Positions 26,169-34,534 of a stretch of DNA of 64,000 nt are shown here, one piece after another. The position numbers and the translations under genes were made by a program. The notes beneath the pieces are model-generated. The model made no database searches. It saw only the letters and a program-made list of their open reading frames with translations, and was not told where the DNA came from. The stretch's first letter is position 1, and each line of letters begins with the position of its first letter. The DNA is from CAYZWU01 sp964482235 (lineage in GTDB: Bacteria; Planctomycetota; B15-G4; CAYZWU01), in assembly GCA_964482235.1 (NCBI GenBank), contig CAYZWU010000010.1, positions 89,617 to 153,616 on the forward strand. The letters run 5' to 3'.

Positions 26169-26861
26169 CTACTCTCCATCCTTCATGAAGGCCACAATCT
26201 TCCCCAGCACTTCCTCCCGCCGGCTCTCGAAGAGCGCCTGCCCGTGCCCGCCCGTCTCGAAGAGCTCGAGCTTCTTCGGCTCCGCCGCCGTGTCGTGCAT
26301 CTCCTTCACCATGGCAGCGACTTTCGGGTCGTCCTCCGCCACAACGAAGAGCTTGGGGAAAGCCAGGTCGTCCGCCGCCCCAGGGTCGCCGGCCGAGATC
26401 AGCACGAGCCCCCTGAACGCCGGATCCTTCTCGAGCTCCTTCGCCGCCTGGAGCGCGACCCATCCGCCCATGCTGCTGCCCAGCACGTAGACGCTCTTGC
26501 AGCCCCTTTCCCTGAGGAAGGAGACGGCGGCCAGGAGGTCGAGGTCGCGGTCCTTCTGCATCGGCGGGATCTTGTCCGCAGGATAGCCGCGGAAGCTGAT
26601 GGCCAGGGCCGTGATCCCCTCCTTTGCGAACCACTCCACCTCCCTGGCAAAGGAGTCCTTGCCCGTGGTGTACTTCAATCCGTGTCCGAGAACGAGGCCC
26701 ACCGGTCCATCGCCGGCGATTCCCGCGTCGATCGCCACACCATCCGGTGCCGTCAGCTTGAACGACTCCATACCACCCTCCATGCAGCCGCCCGCTGCGG
26801 TGAGAACGACCAGGATGAGCAGGAACAAAGCCCGCCATTCCATCCTAACGCAGTCACTCAT
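26169..26861 (-). CDS. Alpha/beta-hydrolase lipoprotein
   Basis: 230 aa. The lipobox is TAAGGC near residue 26. The alpha/beta-hydrolase features are a nucleophile elbow GSSMGG (Ser ~129), an oxyanion-side HGLK motif (LVLGHGLK) and a candidate catalytic His in TGGHGQALF; the acid is probably within VAEDDPKV. It resembles small dienelactone-hydrolase-like esterases. It is the last of three same-strand genes (VOC, CYTH, hydrolase), 85 bases after the CYTH gene. The substrate cannot be predicted. Confidence 0.8.
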   Translation of the reverse strand: MSDCVRMEWRALFLLILVVLTAAGGCMEGGMESFKLTAPDGVAIDAGIAGDGPVGLVLGHGLKYTTGKDSFAREVEWFAKEGITALAISFRGYPADKIPPMQKDRDLDLLAAVSFLRERGCKSVYVLGSSMGGWVALQAAKELEKDPAFRGLVLISAGDPGAADDLAFPKLFVVAEDDPKVAAMVKEMHDTAAEPKKLELFETGGHGQALFESRREEVLGKIVAFMKDGE

Positions 26862-26946
26862 CTTCCGCTCTCCAGTAAGTCGTCGCCAAACCGGCTCGTG
26901 ATGGTGCCCTCGCTTCAGGATTACCGCTCGTGACCCGATCTGCGCG

Positions 26947-27471
26947 TCACGGCGTCCGTCCCGCCAGAAGGTCGACGTATGCCCCGCTCACCAGATCTTC
27001 CGGCTCGATGCCGAGCGAATTCATCAGTCGGTCGGCGCATGCTTTTCCGTCCGCCTCGGTGACGCCCTCTTCCAGCACCACCTCGAGCTCCATGTAGTCG
27101 CCCAGCCCTTCGACGCGATCGAGGTGAATCCGTGTGGCTCCCGTCATGTAGAGAGTGCGCTCCTTGGCCACACGGCCGGACGTCCCGAGAGCCGTACCGA
27201 GCGCCTCCTTCAAGGCTGCCGGATCGGGGACCGCGATCACGTTGTAGCGCGACGCCTTCGCCTCGCGGGCGTCGCGCCGGTCGTAGAAGATGAGCTGACC
27301 GCCCGCCTCGCCTTGCCCTTCGACGCGCAGCTTCAGGCGCCCGGTCCGGCAGGAGAAGAAGGTGTCCTCCTGCAAGAGCACACGGCCCGGCCCGTCGGCC
27401 AGAGCGGCGGCTCTTGCCTCCACCGATTCCCGATCGCGGAGGCGCGCCTTGATCTCGATGTTGACAGGCAT
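26947..27471 (-). CDS. CYTH-domain protein (CyaB/ThTPase superfamily)
   Basis: 174 aa. It begins with VNIEIKARL, the ExExK-like strand that defines CYTH triphosphate-tunnel enzymes. It continues with alternating charged strands (GRLKLRVEG, GQLIFYDRRD, RTLYMTGATRIHLDRVEGLGDYMELEVVL). Class IV adenylate cyclase CyaB and thiamine triphosphatases share this fold, and sequence alone does not separate them. The gene begins 9 bases after the VOC gene stops, so the two are probably co-transcribed. All core acidic and basic positions appear present. Confidence 0.85.
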   Translation of the reverse strand: MPVNIEIKARLRDRESVEARAAALADGPGRVLLQEDTFFSCRTGRLKLRVEGQGEAGGQLIFYDRRDAREAKASRYNVIAVPDPAALKEALGTALGTSGRVAKERTLYMTGATRIHLDRVEGLGDYMELEVVLEEGVTEADGKACADRLMNSLGIEPEDLVSGAYVDLLAGRTP

Positions 27472-27480
27472 GACAACCAG

Positions 27481-27870
27481 TCAGCTGCCGCAGTTGCAGT
27501 TGCACCCGCCCTGCGGCTGCGCGAGCTCCTCGAAGGCGCCGATGCAGATCTGATCGGGATCGAGAAACATGGCGAAGAAGCCGATGTTGGGAATCTCGGT
27601 TCTCGGTACCACGATGGTGCCGCCCGCCTCCTCGACCTTCTTCACCGTCTCCTCCACGCTCTCCACCTGGAAGTAGCTCTTCATGGAGAAGGTCGGATCC
27701 TCGTCAGGCTTCTTCATGAGACCGCCGCCCGGCGGCGTGCCCGTATCGATCAGGGTGTATCCCTCCATGTGGGTATCATTGAACGTCCAATTGAAAACCT
27801 TGCCGTAGAAGGCCTTGGTCTTCTCCACGTCACTCACCATCAGCTCGAAGTGGCAGAACGGATTTCCCAT
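27481..27870 (-). CDS. VOC-family (glyoxalase/bleomycin-resistance-like) protein
   Basis: 129 aa from the ATG at 27870, preceded by AAGGAG. It shows the paired beta-alpha-beta-beta-beta modules of the vicinal oxygen chelate fold: FCHFELMVSDVEKTKAFYGKVFNW in the first half and SYFQVESVEETVKKVEEAGG with FFAMFLDPD in the second. Candidate metal ligands are the first-strand His and the late Glu/Asp. The C-terminus is unusual, ending in Cys-rich GGCNCNCGS. It is the first gene of the VOC-CYTH-hydrolase run. A MITE-like element lies 75 bases upstream. Substrate unknown. Confidence 0.85.
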   Translation of the reverse strand: MGNPFCHFELMVSDVEKTKAFYGKVFNWTFNDTHMEGYTLIDTGTPPGGGLMKKPDEDPTFSMKSYFQVESVEETVKKVEEAGGTIVVPRTEIPNIGFFAMFLDPDQICIGAFEELAQPQGGCNCNCGS

Positions 27871-27944
27871 CGACAGGCTCCTTCCGTGGATAGGGAAAAA
27901 CGGATCGATCGCGTTCATTTGCCCGCACCCGGGATGATAACGCA

Positions 27945-28045
27945 GATACCGAGCCCGCGCAATCTCCGCCATAATCGTGTGCGGAGGCAATAAAACTAAG
28001 TGCGGCGCCGTACGAATATGGCGGAGATTGCGCGGGCTCGGTATC
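27945..28045 (-). mobile_element. MITE-like element, copy 1 (28-bp terminal inverted repeats)
   Basis: 101 bp in the gap between the VOC and radical SAM genes. The left end 27945-27972 begins GATACCGAGCCC and ends TCCGCCAT; the right end 28018-28045 is its exact reverse complement. The 45-base centre includes TGCGGCGCCGTACG next to the right arm. The copy at 40644-40743 has the same plan in the opposite orientation. No coding capacity; the apparent ORFs give a shared peptide (AEIARARY) only because the repeat is the same. Confidence 0.8.
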
Positions 28046-28053
28046 TGCTCGGT

Positions 28054-28072
28054 ATTGCGCGGGCTCGGTATC
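28054..28072 (-). repeat. Truncated extra end of the MITE-like element
   Basis: 19 bp (ATTGCGCGGGCTCGGTATC) identical to the outer part of the element's terminal repeat, 8 bases beyond copy 1. It is in the same orientation as the right arm of that copy and is probably a remnant of a duplication or a second insertion. Confidence 0.75.
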
Positions 28073-28082
28073 CACCATATGA

Positions 28083-29696
28083 CTACTGGGGCGGTCTGTT
28101 GAGGGGAGTTGGCGCCTTCGGAAGGCCGGGGCTGCTCCTGTGGTTGTCCTTGGCGCGTCCGAGCTTGTCCAGAAAAGTGCTTTTCTTGAAATCCGAGATC
28201 CAGCGTCTGAGGATCATCCAGCCTCCGAAACGGATGAGGTTGGTCTCCCAGACACGATGCCATTTGCGCCAACCCATCTTGATGTTCCAGAGGGAGAAGA
28301 CCATGGCCGGGAAGATCAGGATGTTGCGCGCGACGGCGAACATGTTCCTGAACCGGTAGAAACGGCCCATGATCTTGCTGCTCGCCTTTTGCAGCTCTTC
28401 AGGTGACATCGGTGCGTCGGGAAGAAAGAGCGGGAAGTTGCCGTCGTAATACTCCCACCCGATGCAATCCCTGTCGAAGAGGCGTCTGTCCGCATCGAGG
28501 CGATCGGTCATCTCCGTACCCGGGAGCGGCACCGGGAGAAGAACCTGGATCGTATCGATCCGGGCTTTCCTTATGAAAGTCCTGAAACACTTCACACGTT
28601 CTTTCACCGAGAGCTGAAGGTCCGAACCGTGGGGAAGCGGATACCCGAAGATGAACATGCCGTGGACGAAGAAACCTGCCTTGTGATAGAGATGGGTCAA
28701 GGCGATCATCTCTTCCGGCTTGATCCTCTTGCTCATGGCCTCGAGCTCCTCGGCGACAGGCGACTCGAATCCGATGCAGACCGTGGTGACGCCGGCATCC
28801 CGCATGGCCTCGAGCAACTCCGTATCCCTGGCACGATCGAGGCGGATCTGCACGGTCAGGTTGAGCTTCGTACTGATCGCCTTCTGGTAGTCGGCCAGCA
28901 TGCGGCAGAACCGAAGCGTGTCGCTCCGTCTCTGGCCGAACAGGTCGTCCACCATGAAGAAACTCCGGGCGTTGTGCGTTTCCAGCAATGAAGCGATCTG
29001 CTCGATCATGCGCTCCACCGAGGCGGGGCGGGGTTTTCCCTTCACGGTGCAGAACTCGCAGTCCATTCCGCAGCCTCGTGTCCAGCAGATGGGGTAGATC
29101 TTGATCTTTGCGTAATGAATAAGACTGAAGTCGGGCAAGGGCAGCTCGTCGAAGTCCGTGATCGGTGCCCGCGGCGGCGTCTCGACGACCTGACCATCGC
29201 GCAGGAATGCGATGCCGGCCACATTTTCGGGTGATTTTCCGTCAACGATGGCCGTGAGAAGCTCGCGGATGCTGTTTTCACCCTCGCCCAGCACGACGTA
29301 GTCGACTCCGTTGAGCAGCGCTTCACGGACATTTTCGCCAACGAAATGCTGGCCGCCTGCAACCGTGGGGATACCTTGTGCCTTGTAGAATCGAGCCAGC
29401 TCGTACAGCCTCGGGATCGTACTGCTCAATCCTCCGTAAAGACCCACCACATCCGCGTGCCTGATGGTCTGCAAAGTGGCATGGTCGGGGCGTCCCTTCT
29501 TGTTGCGGGGCCCGAACTTGCGGTAATTGTTCTCATCGATTACCTCGGCGTTCCAGGAGTCCATTCGGTCGATCGCCGTGGCCACGCTGAGCGGTCCCAG
29601 GGCCGTGGTCCGGCGTGCTATCCTTGAGTAGATGTTGAAAGCAGGATAACCCGGGGCGATCATCCTGAAGCGCATTCTCTGTTTTTTGTGGTACAT
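28083..29696 (-). CDS. B12-binding-domain radical SAM protein
   Basis: 537 aa. The N-terminal ~60-150 region has the Rossmann-like features of cobalamin-binding radical SAM proteins (ADVVGLYGGLSSTIPRLYELARFYKAQGIPTVAGG, DYVVLGEGE). The radical SAM cluster motif is CGMDCEFC with Cys209, 213 and 216 (C-x3-C-x2-C). The TIM-barrel follows, with VCIGFESP and GMFIFGYPLP. The cobalamin His motif DxHxxG is not evident, so cobalamin may bind base-off or not at all. The C-terminal ~100 residues are basic and hydrophobic (MGRFYRFRNMFAVARNILIFPAMVF), perhaps membrane-associated, as in some lipid-modifying members. The reaction cannot be inferred; lipid or natural-product methylation and cyclisation are common in this class. 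Confidence 0.88.
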   Translation of the reverse strand: MYHKKQRMRFRMIAPGYPAFNIYSRIARRTTALGPLSVATAIDRMDSWNAEVIDENNYRKFGPRNKKGRPDHATLQTIRHADVVGLYGGLSSTIPRLYELARFYKAQGIPTVAGGQHFVGENVREALLNGVDYVVLGEGENSIRELLTAIVDGKSPENVAGIAFLRDGQVVETPPRAPITDFDELPLPDFSLIHYAKIKIYPICWTRGCGMDCEFCTVKGKPRPASVERMIEQIASLLETHNARSFFMVDDLFGQRRSDTLRFCRMLADYQKAISTKLNLTVQIRLDRARDTELLEAMRDAGVTTVCIGFESPVAEELEAMSKRIKPEEMIALTHLYHKAGFFVHGMFIFGYPLPHGSDLQLSVKERVKCFRTFIRKARIDTIQVLLPVPLPGTEMTDRLDADRRLFDRDCIGWEYYDGNFPLFLPDAPMSPEELQKASSKIMGRFYRFRNMFAVARNILIFPAMVFSLWNIKMGWRKWHRVWETNLIRFGGWMILRRWISDFKKSTFLDKLGRAKDNHRSSPGLPKAPTPLNRPPQ

Positions 29697-29876
29697 GGCA
29701 CATCCAAAATACTGGACCGGGTGCGGTTTTATGTATCTGCATCGTACCTCAATAGCGACGAAAAGCGAGCTTTCTCAAAGCATAGAGCCTCCAGTCGATA
29801 TAAACCGGCTGCCTTTCAGGGAAACAGCGGGCATCTTCGTTGAAATCGAACGGGAGAAGGGTAACGGAGAGGGTTG

Positions 29877-29924
29877 AAAAAACCGGCAACCGGACTGACG
29901 ACGTGTCATCCGGCTGCCGGGTTT
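29877..29924 (-). terminator. Terminator of the VIT-VWA gene
   Basis: Read on the minus strand, arms around AAACCCGGCAGCCGGA and TCCGGTTGCCGGTTTTTT form an imperfect 14-15-bp stem with a T-run, 28 bases after the stop at 29952. Confidence 0.8.
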
Positions 29925-29951
29925 CAGATCAGGCTGAAGATTAGCCGTCGA

Positions 29952-32237
29952 TCAAGTGACGATCTCGAAGACCTTGTCCCCCAGGCAGACCACCACCCTG
30001 CTTCCGGCCGAGAGGTACCGGCCGAGGGCGGAGTGTTTGGAGAGGAGGTCGAAGTACTCGTCGCTGAGGAAGGTCACCTTGGTGGTCGCCATCCCTTCCT
30101 TGAAGACGCTGTCGTACCAGACGTCGTGGACCAGAACGAAGGTCTTGCCCCCGATCTGCTTGAAGGTCTGCTTCATCTTCATGGCGCGGTCGAAGGCAAG
30201 ATAGGTTTCCCCCTGGTCGACCTTCTTCCTGCCCCGGCCTGTAAGAAATCCACTCGAGCCGCCCTTGAGCCGGTTTGCCTCCCGGCTCGCCTTGACGGAG
30301 GCCTCTCCCGTGACACTGACCAGGCCCTCGTCCGCCTCGTCGAGCGCTTCCTCCACGCTCTCCTCGTCCTTGTCCTTGGCCTCGGCGAGACGCCGCGCCG
30401 CCGGGGTGGCGGGACCGCCCGGCCTCCCGGATGCCGTGGGCCTGGCGCTGTCCTCGAGAACGAGCAGGGCCGTGTAAGGGGTGATGATGCCGAACTCCGT
30501 GGCCAGGGCGACGATCTCGTCCACCAGCTCTTTTGCCGGTCCCGAAGGCCTGTGGCCCGCCGAGACATTGACCCCCTTGAGCCTGAGCTGGTCGAGAAGG
30601 AAGCCGACCTTGGTCATGGCCCAGAGGCGCGGGATCGTCTCGTGCCCCTTCGACTCGGCCGGGAACGCCACCTCGTAGACCAGCTCGGTCGGCTTGCCCT
30701 GGACCGTACCGGTGAGGCGGATCGCAGCGTGTCCCGATCCGGTGTAGCGGCCGTAGATCACGAGCTGCGAGCCGCGGAAGAGGTCGGGCAGGCTGGGCGG
30801 GTAGATGTCATAGGTCTCGACGCCGTTGATCGCCACCTTCACGTCGGAGAGGACGGGGTAGGAGATCTTCTCCTGGAACGAAGCCACCTTGACCTCGACG
30901 CTCTCCTCGGGGGAGACGTACATCCTGTCGCCCCGGTTCTCCGCCGCCATCTTGTCGAGGAGGTGGGTGTTCACGTCGTACCCCACGCCGAAGACGAATA
31001 GGCGAGTGGAGGCGCCGGCGTTCTTCCGCACGTAAGCCACGAGATCGTCGGGCTTCTGGATCTCGCCGGCAGTGGGTTCGCCGTCGGTGAGAAAGACGAT
31101 GATGAAGGGCCGGGCCGGATCGTCGCCCTGCATCGCGAGAGCCGTTCTCATGGCATCGTGGATGTTGGTCCCCCCGCCGGCTTCCATGGCGTCGACGAAG
31201 CTGATCGCCTCGGCGCGCGTGTCGCCGCTCACCGGCTGCAGCGTCTTGCGGAACTGCCGCGCCGCCGTTGCGAAGGAGACGATGTTGAACCGGTCGCCGG
31301 GATTGAGGCTGTTGACGCAGAACCTGAGCGCCGCCTTGGCCTGATCGATCTTCCACGGTCTGCGGGCCGGCTCCTTCATGCTGCCCGACGTGTCGATCAC
31401 GAAGACCATGTCCTTGGGGATCACTTCCGATCTGTCGATCTCGTGCCGCGGCGCCACGAAGAGGGCGTAGTGGCCGTCCTGGGTCTTCTCCTTCGACGCA
31501 ACCAGCGCGGCGCCGAAACGCTCGCCGGAGATGGAGTAGTAGAGGATGAAGTCCTTGTCGGGCTTCACGTTCCTCTCCTCGTAGCCGACCACCGCGTTGT
31601 GGTCGTCCTTGCGGACCACGTCGGTGTCATGCGTGGGGGAGAAGAGGCTCTTCAGCGGGACGGTGGTCCGCACCTTCACGTTGATGACCACGTCGTTGAG
31701 CGGCTTGGAGGAGAACTTCTCGGTGGAGAGGGGATAGCGGTAGGTGCAGAGCCCCGATTCGGCCGTGATCTTCTCCGAGTACTCGATTTTAATCCTCTTC
31801 TCCGACCTGGGCTCGATGGGGAAGATGCGCACCCGGAAAAGGCGGTTGCCCATGTACTCGAGGATGGCCGGGTCCTTCATCTTGCGCACGATGTCGGTGT
31901 AGATCTTGTTCGCCTGGTCGCGGGGGAGCATCTCGGCCTTCATCTCCACGCCGTTGATCCACATGCTCATTTGCGAGACCATGGCCTGGTCGGGCAGCGG
32001 AAAGATGTAGGTCCCCTCGAGCTGCATGTTGTTCGGATTGACGAATACCTGATCTACGGTGGTCGTTGCGATCTGGTCGTCGATCTTCACGTCGACGTGA
32101 TGGTACTTAACGGCCAGCGGGATCGGCTTCACCCCGGGCCGTGGAGGGTGGACGACAATGAATCCGTCAGCCAGGACAGGGCCGGACAGGCTGGCAAAAC
32201 ATACTACCAATAAAAGAGTTGTGATTGCGGCTCTCAT
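29952..32237 (-). CDS. Secreted VIT/VWA-domain protein (inter-alpha-trypsin inhibitor type)
   Basis: 761 aa with a signal peptide (cleavage near residue 23). The VIT domain (~30-170) has ATTTVDQVFVNPNNMQLEGTYIFPLP, IFPIEPRSEKRIKIEY. The VWA domain (~270-450) has a complete MIDAS: VFVIDTSGSM, the Thr in GGTNIHDAM, and LTDGEPT. A C-terminal ~200-residue region begins SAGHRPSGPAKELVDEIVALATEFGIITPYTALLV, typical of VIT-VWA proteins. Residues ~590-660 are low-complexity, rich in Ala/Arg/Asp/Glu. Such proteins are probably adhesive or scaffold factors on the surface. The gene starts 232 bases from the DtxR-like regulator on the other strand and shares the intergenic operator region. Confidence 0.92.
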   Translation of the reverse strand: MRAAITTLLLVVCFASLSGPVLADGFIVVHPPRPGVKPIPLAVKYHHVDVKIDDQIATTTVDQVFVNPNNMQLEGTYIFPLPDQAMVSQMSMWINGVEMKAEMLPRDQANKIYTDIVRKMKDPAILEYMGNRLFRVRIFPIEPRSEKRIKIEYSEKITAESGLCTYRYPLSTEKFSSKPLNDVVINVKVRTTVPLKSLFSPTHDTDVVRKDDHNAVVGYEERNVKPDKDFILYYSISGERFGAALVASKEKTQDGHYALFVAPRHEIDRSEVIPKDMVFVIDTSGSMKEPARRPWKIDQAKAALRFCVNSLNPGDRFNIVSFATAARQFRKTLQPVSGDTRAEAISFVDAMEAGGGTNIHDAMRTALAMQGDDPARPFIIVFLTDGEPTAGEIQKPDDLVAYVRKNAGASTRLFVFGVGYDVNTHLLDKMAAENRGDRMYVSPEESVEVKVASFQEKISYPVLSDVKVAINGVETYDIYPPSLPDLFRGSQLVIYGRYTGSGHAAIRLTGTVQGKPTELVYEVAFPAESKGHETIPRLWAMTKVGFLLDQLRLKGVNVSAGHRPSGPAKELVDEIVALATEFGIITPYTALLVLEDSARPTASGRPGGPATPAARRLAEAKDKDEESVEEALDEADEGLVSVTGEASVKASREANRLKGGSSGFLTGRGRKKVDQGETYLAFDRAMKMKQTFKQIGGKTFVLVHDVWYDSVFKEGMATTKVTFLSDEYFDLLSKHSALGRYLSAGSRVVVCLGDKVFEIVT

Positions 32238-32367
32238 TTTCGGTCTCCTGGTTTCTTTCCAATCCCTTCAAGGGGCCATACCCTTGTCCACGGGCTGAAT
32301 ATCGTTCGACACCCAGTTAGACAAATCCGGTGCCGCAATGTTCTTTGCCAAAAAGAAATGAATGGCC

Positions 32368-32396
32368 TTGACTTGAAATTAGACGTCTCTTTAATA
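32368..32396 (+). promoter_or_regulatory. Sigma70-type promoter for the DtxR-like gene
   Basis: TTGACT at 32368-32373 and TTAATA at 32391-32396 are separated by exactly 17 bases. The -10 lies in the centre of the 37-bp palindrome, 74 bases upstream of the ATG at 32470. Confidence 0.75.
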
Positions 32397-32413
32397 GTTA
32401 GAGGTGTCTAATT
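32377..32413. promoter_or_regulatory. Palindromic operator overlapping the -10 box
   Basis: 14-bp arms AATTAGACGTCTCT and AGAGGTGTCTAATT (12 of 14 positions complementary) flank a 9-base centre (TTAATAGTT) that contains the -10 hexamer. A further TTAGAC half-site is at 32317-32322. This is a classic autorepression layout for a DtxR/MntR-type wHTH protein, whose gene follows. The palindrome could also control the divergent VIT-VWA gene. Confidence 0.65.
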
Positions 32414-32469
32414 AACAAATGAGCTTTCGCCCGGCCTGTTGAGGATCGGTCTTTTCATCCGAGGTAAAG

Positions 32470-32799
32470 ATGCCAGCACCAGAAGGACTCACCACGAACC
32501 AGAAGAAATGCCTGGAAGCGATTCTCCGTCTCATGAGAGAAAAGTATGCTGCAAGGAAAAGAGAAATTTCCTGGCAGCTGGGTATGAAGCGAGACGAGGT
32601 GGTCAAGGCCCTTCGGGATCTTTCATCGATGGGTCTCGTCCACTGCGCTCCTTATGATCTCATCACCCTTACACCCATCGGGAAGGTCATGGCAGCGGAT
32701 ATCGTGGCGCTTCAACCTGCCGAAGCCGCTTTCCGTAAAGGAGATGATCTCAATTCCTTCTCCTTGAGGGAGCTTTCTCCGATTGCGGGCAGGCGGTGA
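32470..32799 (+). CDS. Small DtxR/MntR-like winged-helix regulator
   Basis: 109 aa. Residues ~8-75 read as a DtxR-type wHTH domain (GLTTNQKKCLEAILRLMREKYAARKREISWQLGMKRDEVVKALRDLSSMGLVHC..., then ITLTPIGKVMAADI), including the wing that ends LTPIG. The metal-binding and dimerisation domains of full-length DtxR/MntR are absent; only ~30 unassigned residues follow (AFRKGDDLNSFSLRELSP). It may be a stand-alone DNA-binding protein. A palindromic operator surrounds its promoter, so autoregulation is likely. MarR-like families are an alternative assignment. Confidence 0.75.
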   Translation: MPAPEGLTTNQKKCLEAILRLMREKYAARKREISWQLGMKRDEVVKALRDLSSMGLVHCAPYDLITLTPIGKVMAADIVALQPAEAAFRKGDDLNSFSLRELSPIAGRR

Positions 32800-32985
32800 A
32801 ACGCGACTTTATTCTTCCCAAATATCTTTATGTTAGGTATATTGATCAGTCTGACTAAGAGAATGGGTTGGAACGATCATCTAGCAATACAGCATCGGCA
32901 TTTGAGCAGTAGCGAATTTCCGCTGAGAGTGGATCTTTTTTCGACGACGCATTCCGTATCGAACTGACTGTGAAGGAGGGAAACA

Positions 32986-34446
32986 ATGAAACTGTTGAAG
33001 ACTGCATTTCTCATCATGCTTCTGACGGCTGTTGCCGGCTCGTGGGCAACGGCTCAGGTCGATCCCCAGAAGGGGACCGGCTCGCTGATCATGTCCGACA
33101 CGGGGGATGACCTGATCTTCCGGCTCACCGACCTCGATCTCGACGGGGACTTCGACGATCCCGGCGAGATCATCCTCTTCTACGATGCCACCGATCCGAT
33201 GGGCGGGAGCAGCAATCCGATCAAGGTCAAGACAGGCCCGGCCGGCTACATCTACGTGGCCAACACGAGCTTCGATAACGTTGTCCGCCTCATGGATCTC
33301 AATGCCAACGGCGACGCTGCCGATCCCGGCGAATCGACGGTCTACATCGACAACACCAATGCGAGCGGCGTGGTCTTTTCCTCGATCCAGGGGATGGCAT
33401 TCGACTCGAACGGCGACCTCTGGCTTTCCAACTCGGGCTCCAGCGATGTGCACGACTTCGTCGCCCGGGCCCGCGACCTGACAGCCGACGGCGACTGCCA
33501 GGATGCCGGCGAGATCGAGGTGCTCTATGACTCGGTGGAAGCGGCGAACCAGGGTCTCTCGATCATCCTCAACGTTCCCATGCCCTGCGTGCTCGACGGC
33601 AACGGCTACCTCTACGTCTCCGACGTGGCCGCGGCTGCGGGCAACGACATCATCGTGAGGATGAAGGATCTCAACGACGACGGCGACATGTACGATCTGG
33701 ACGAGGTGACGATGTATTACGACGACTTGATCGGGAGCACCGATCTTAAGAACGTCGATACCATGGCATTCATGCACGACGGCAAGCTCCTGCTGAACGA
33801 GTCCCTCAACGACATCATCTACATCACCGAGGACACGAACCAGAACGGCAACATCCACGACCTGGGCGAGATGACGATCTACCGAGATGGAACGGGCGCC
33901 CGCCCCGACAGCTCCAAGGGAACGGTCGTGGCCGGACTTCTCAGCCTCCACTGGGATGTCTACCTGGCCGAGTACGGCGATCCTGACGGCTGCCACGGAC
34001 TGCGCGACCTGAACGATGACGGCGACTGCGACGATCTCGACGAGCTCATGCAGGTCTACGACGAGACGCTCGGCGCCCTCCCCGTGGGAACGCCCAAGGG
34101 GCTCACCTTCATGAGAGGTCCCTGGCTGAGAATGGAAGGCGATCCGCAGATCGGCGCCAACATCGATTTCTACATGTCCGGAACGGCCAACGACATCTAC
34201 CGGCTCGCCTGGAGCTTGAGCCATAACGGTGGATTGGTGATCCCGCCTTTCGGTATTTTCGACCTTGGCATGCCGTACCTGCCCTTCGCATCCGGGACGA
34301 TACCGGCGAGCGGAGAGGCGCTCTACACGGCGACCATCCCGAACAACCCGAACATCATCGGCTGGACCTTCTACGTGCAGGGAATCGCGGGCAACGCCTA
34401 CCTGAACCTGCTCAGCAACACCATCGATTTCCAGACTCACAGATAG
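32986..34446 (+). CDS. Secreted propeller-like protein with calcium-type Asp loops
   Basis: 486 aa with a signal peptide (MKLLKTAFLIMLLTAVAGSWATA) and GGAGGG before the ATG. The body has repeated blocks pairing RxxDLNxDGDxxDxGE-like loops (LTDLDLDGDFDDPGE, MDLNANGDAADPGE, RDLTADGDCQDAGE, KDLNDDGDMYDLDE, DLNDDGDCDDLDE) with strands such as GYIYVANTSFDNVVR and GYLYVSDV. This suggests a propeller with Ca-binding inter-blade loops. The last ~120 residues (from LRMEGDPQIGANIDF) are a beta-sandwich-like C-terminal domain of the kind seen in other secreted proteins in this window. Function unknown; probably an extracellular or surface-attached protein. Confidence 0.75.
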   Translation: MKLLKTAFLIMLLTAVAGSWATAQVDPQKGTGSLIMSDTGDDLIFRLTDLDLDGDFDDPGEIILFYDATDPMGGSSNPIKVKTGPAGYIYVANTSFDNVVRLMDLNANGDAADPGESTVYIDNTNASGVVFSSIQGMAFDSNGDLWLSNSGSSDVHDFVARARDLTADGDCQDAGEIEVLYDSVEAANQGLSIILNVPMPCVLDGNGYLYVSDVAAAAGNDIIVRMKDLNDDGDMYDLDEVTMYYDDLIGSTDLKNVDTMAFMHDGKLLLNESLNDIIYITEDTNQNGNIHDLGEMTIYRDGTGARPDSSKGTVVAGLLSLHWDVYLAEYGDPDGCHGLRDLNDDGDCDDLDELMQVYDETLGALPVGTPKGLTFMRGPWLRMEGDPQIGANIDFYMSGTANDIYRLAWSLSHNGGLVIPPFGIFDLGMPYLPFASGTIPASGEALYTATIPNNPNIIGWTFYVQGIAGNAYLNLLSNTIDFQTHR

Positions 34447-34534
34447 CGCTTTGGCATGGATATGGAGAGGGGGGCGGCTGCCTCCCTCTCCCGTCCTCCC
34501 CGATTGACGAGAGATGAAACAGGAGCGTTCCGTC

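Noticed and set aside
24847..26838. 663-residue antisense ORF across the repeat protein and hydrolase
   Set aside because: It is a GC-rich shadow of two well-supported genes on the other strand, with a Gly/Arg-rich composition.
27936..28078. Short ORFs encoding the shared peptide AEIARARY
   Set aside because: They arise only because the inverted repeat is translated in both directions; start and length differ among copies.
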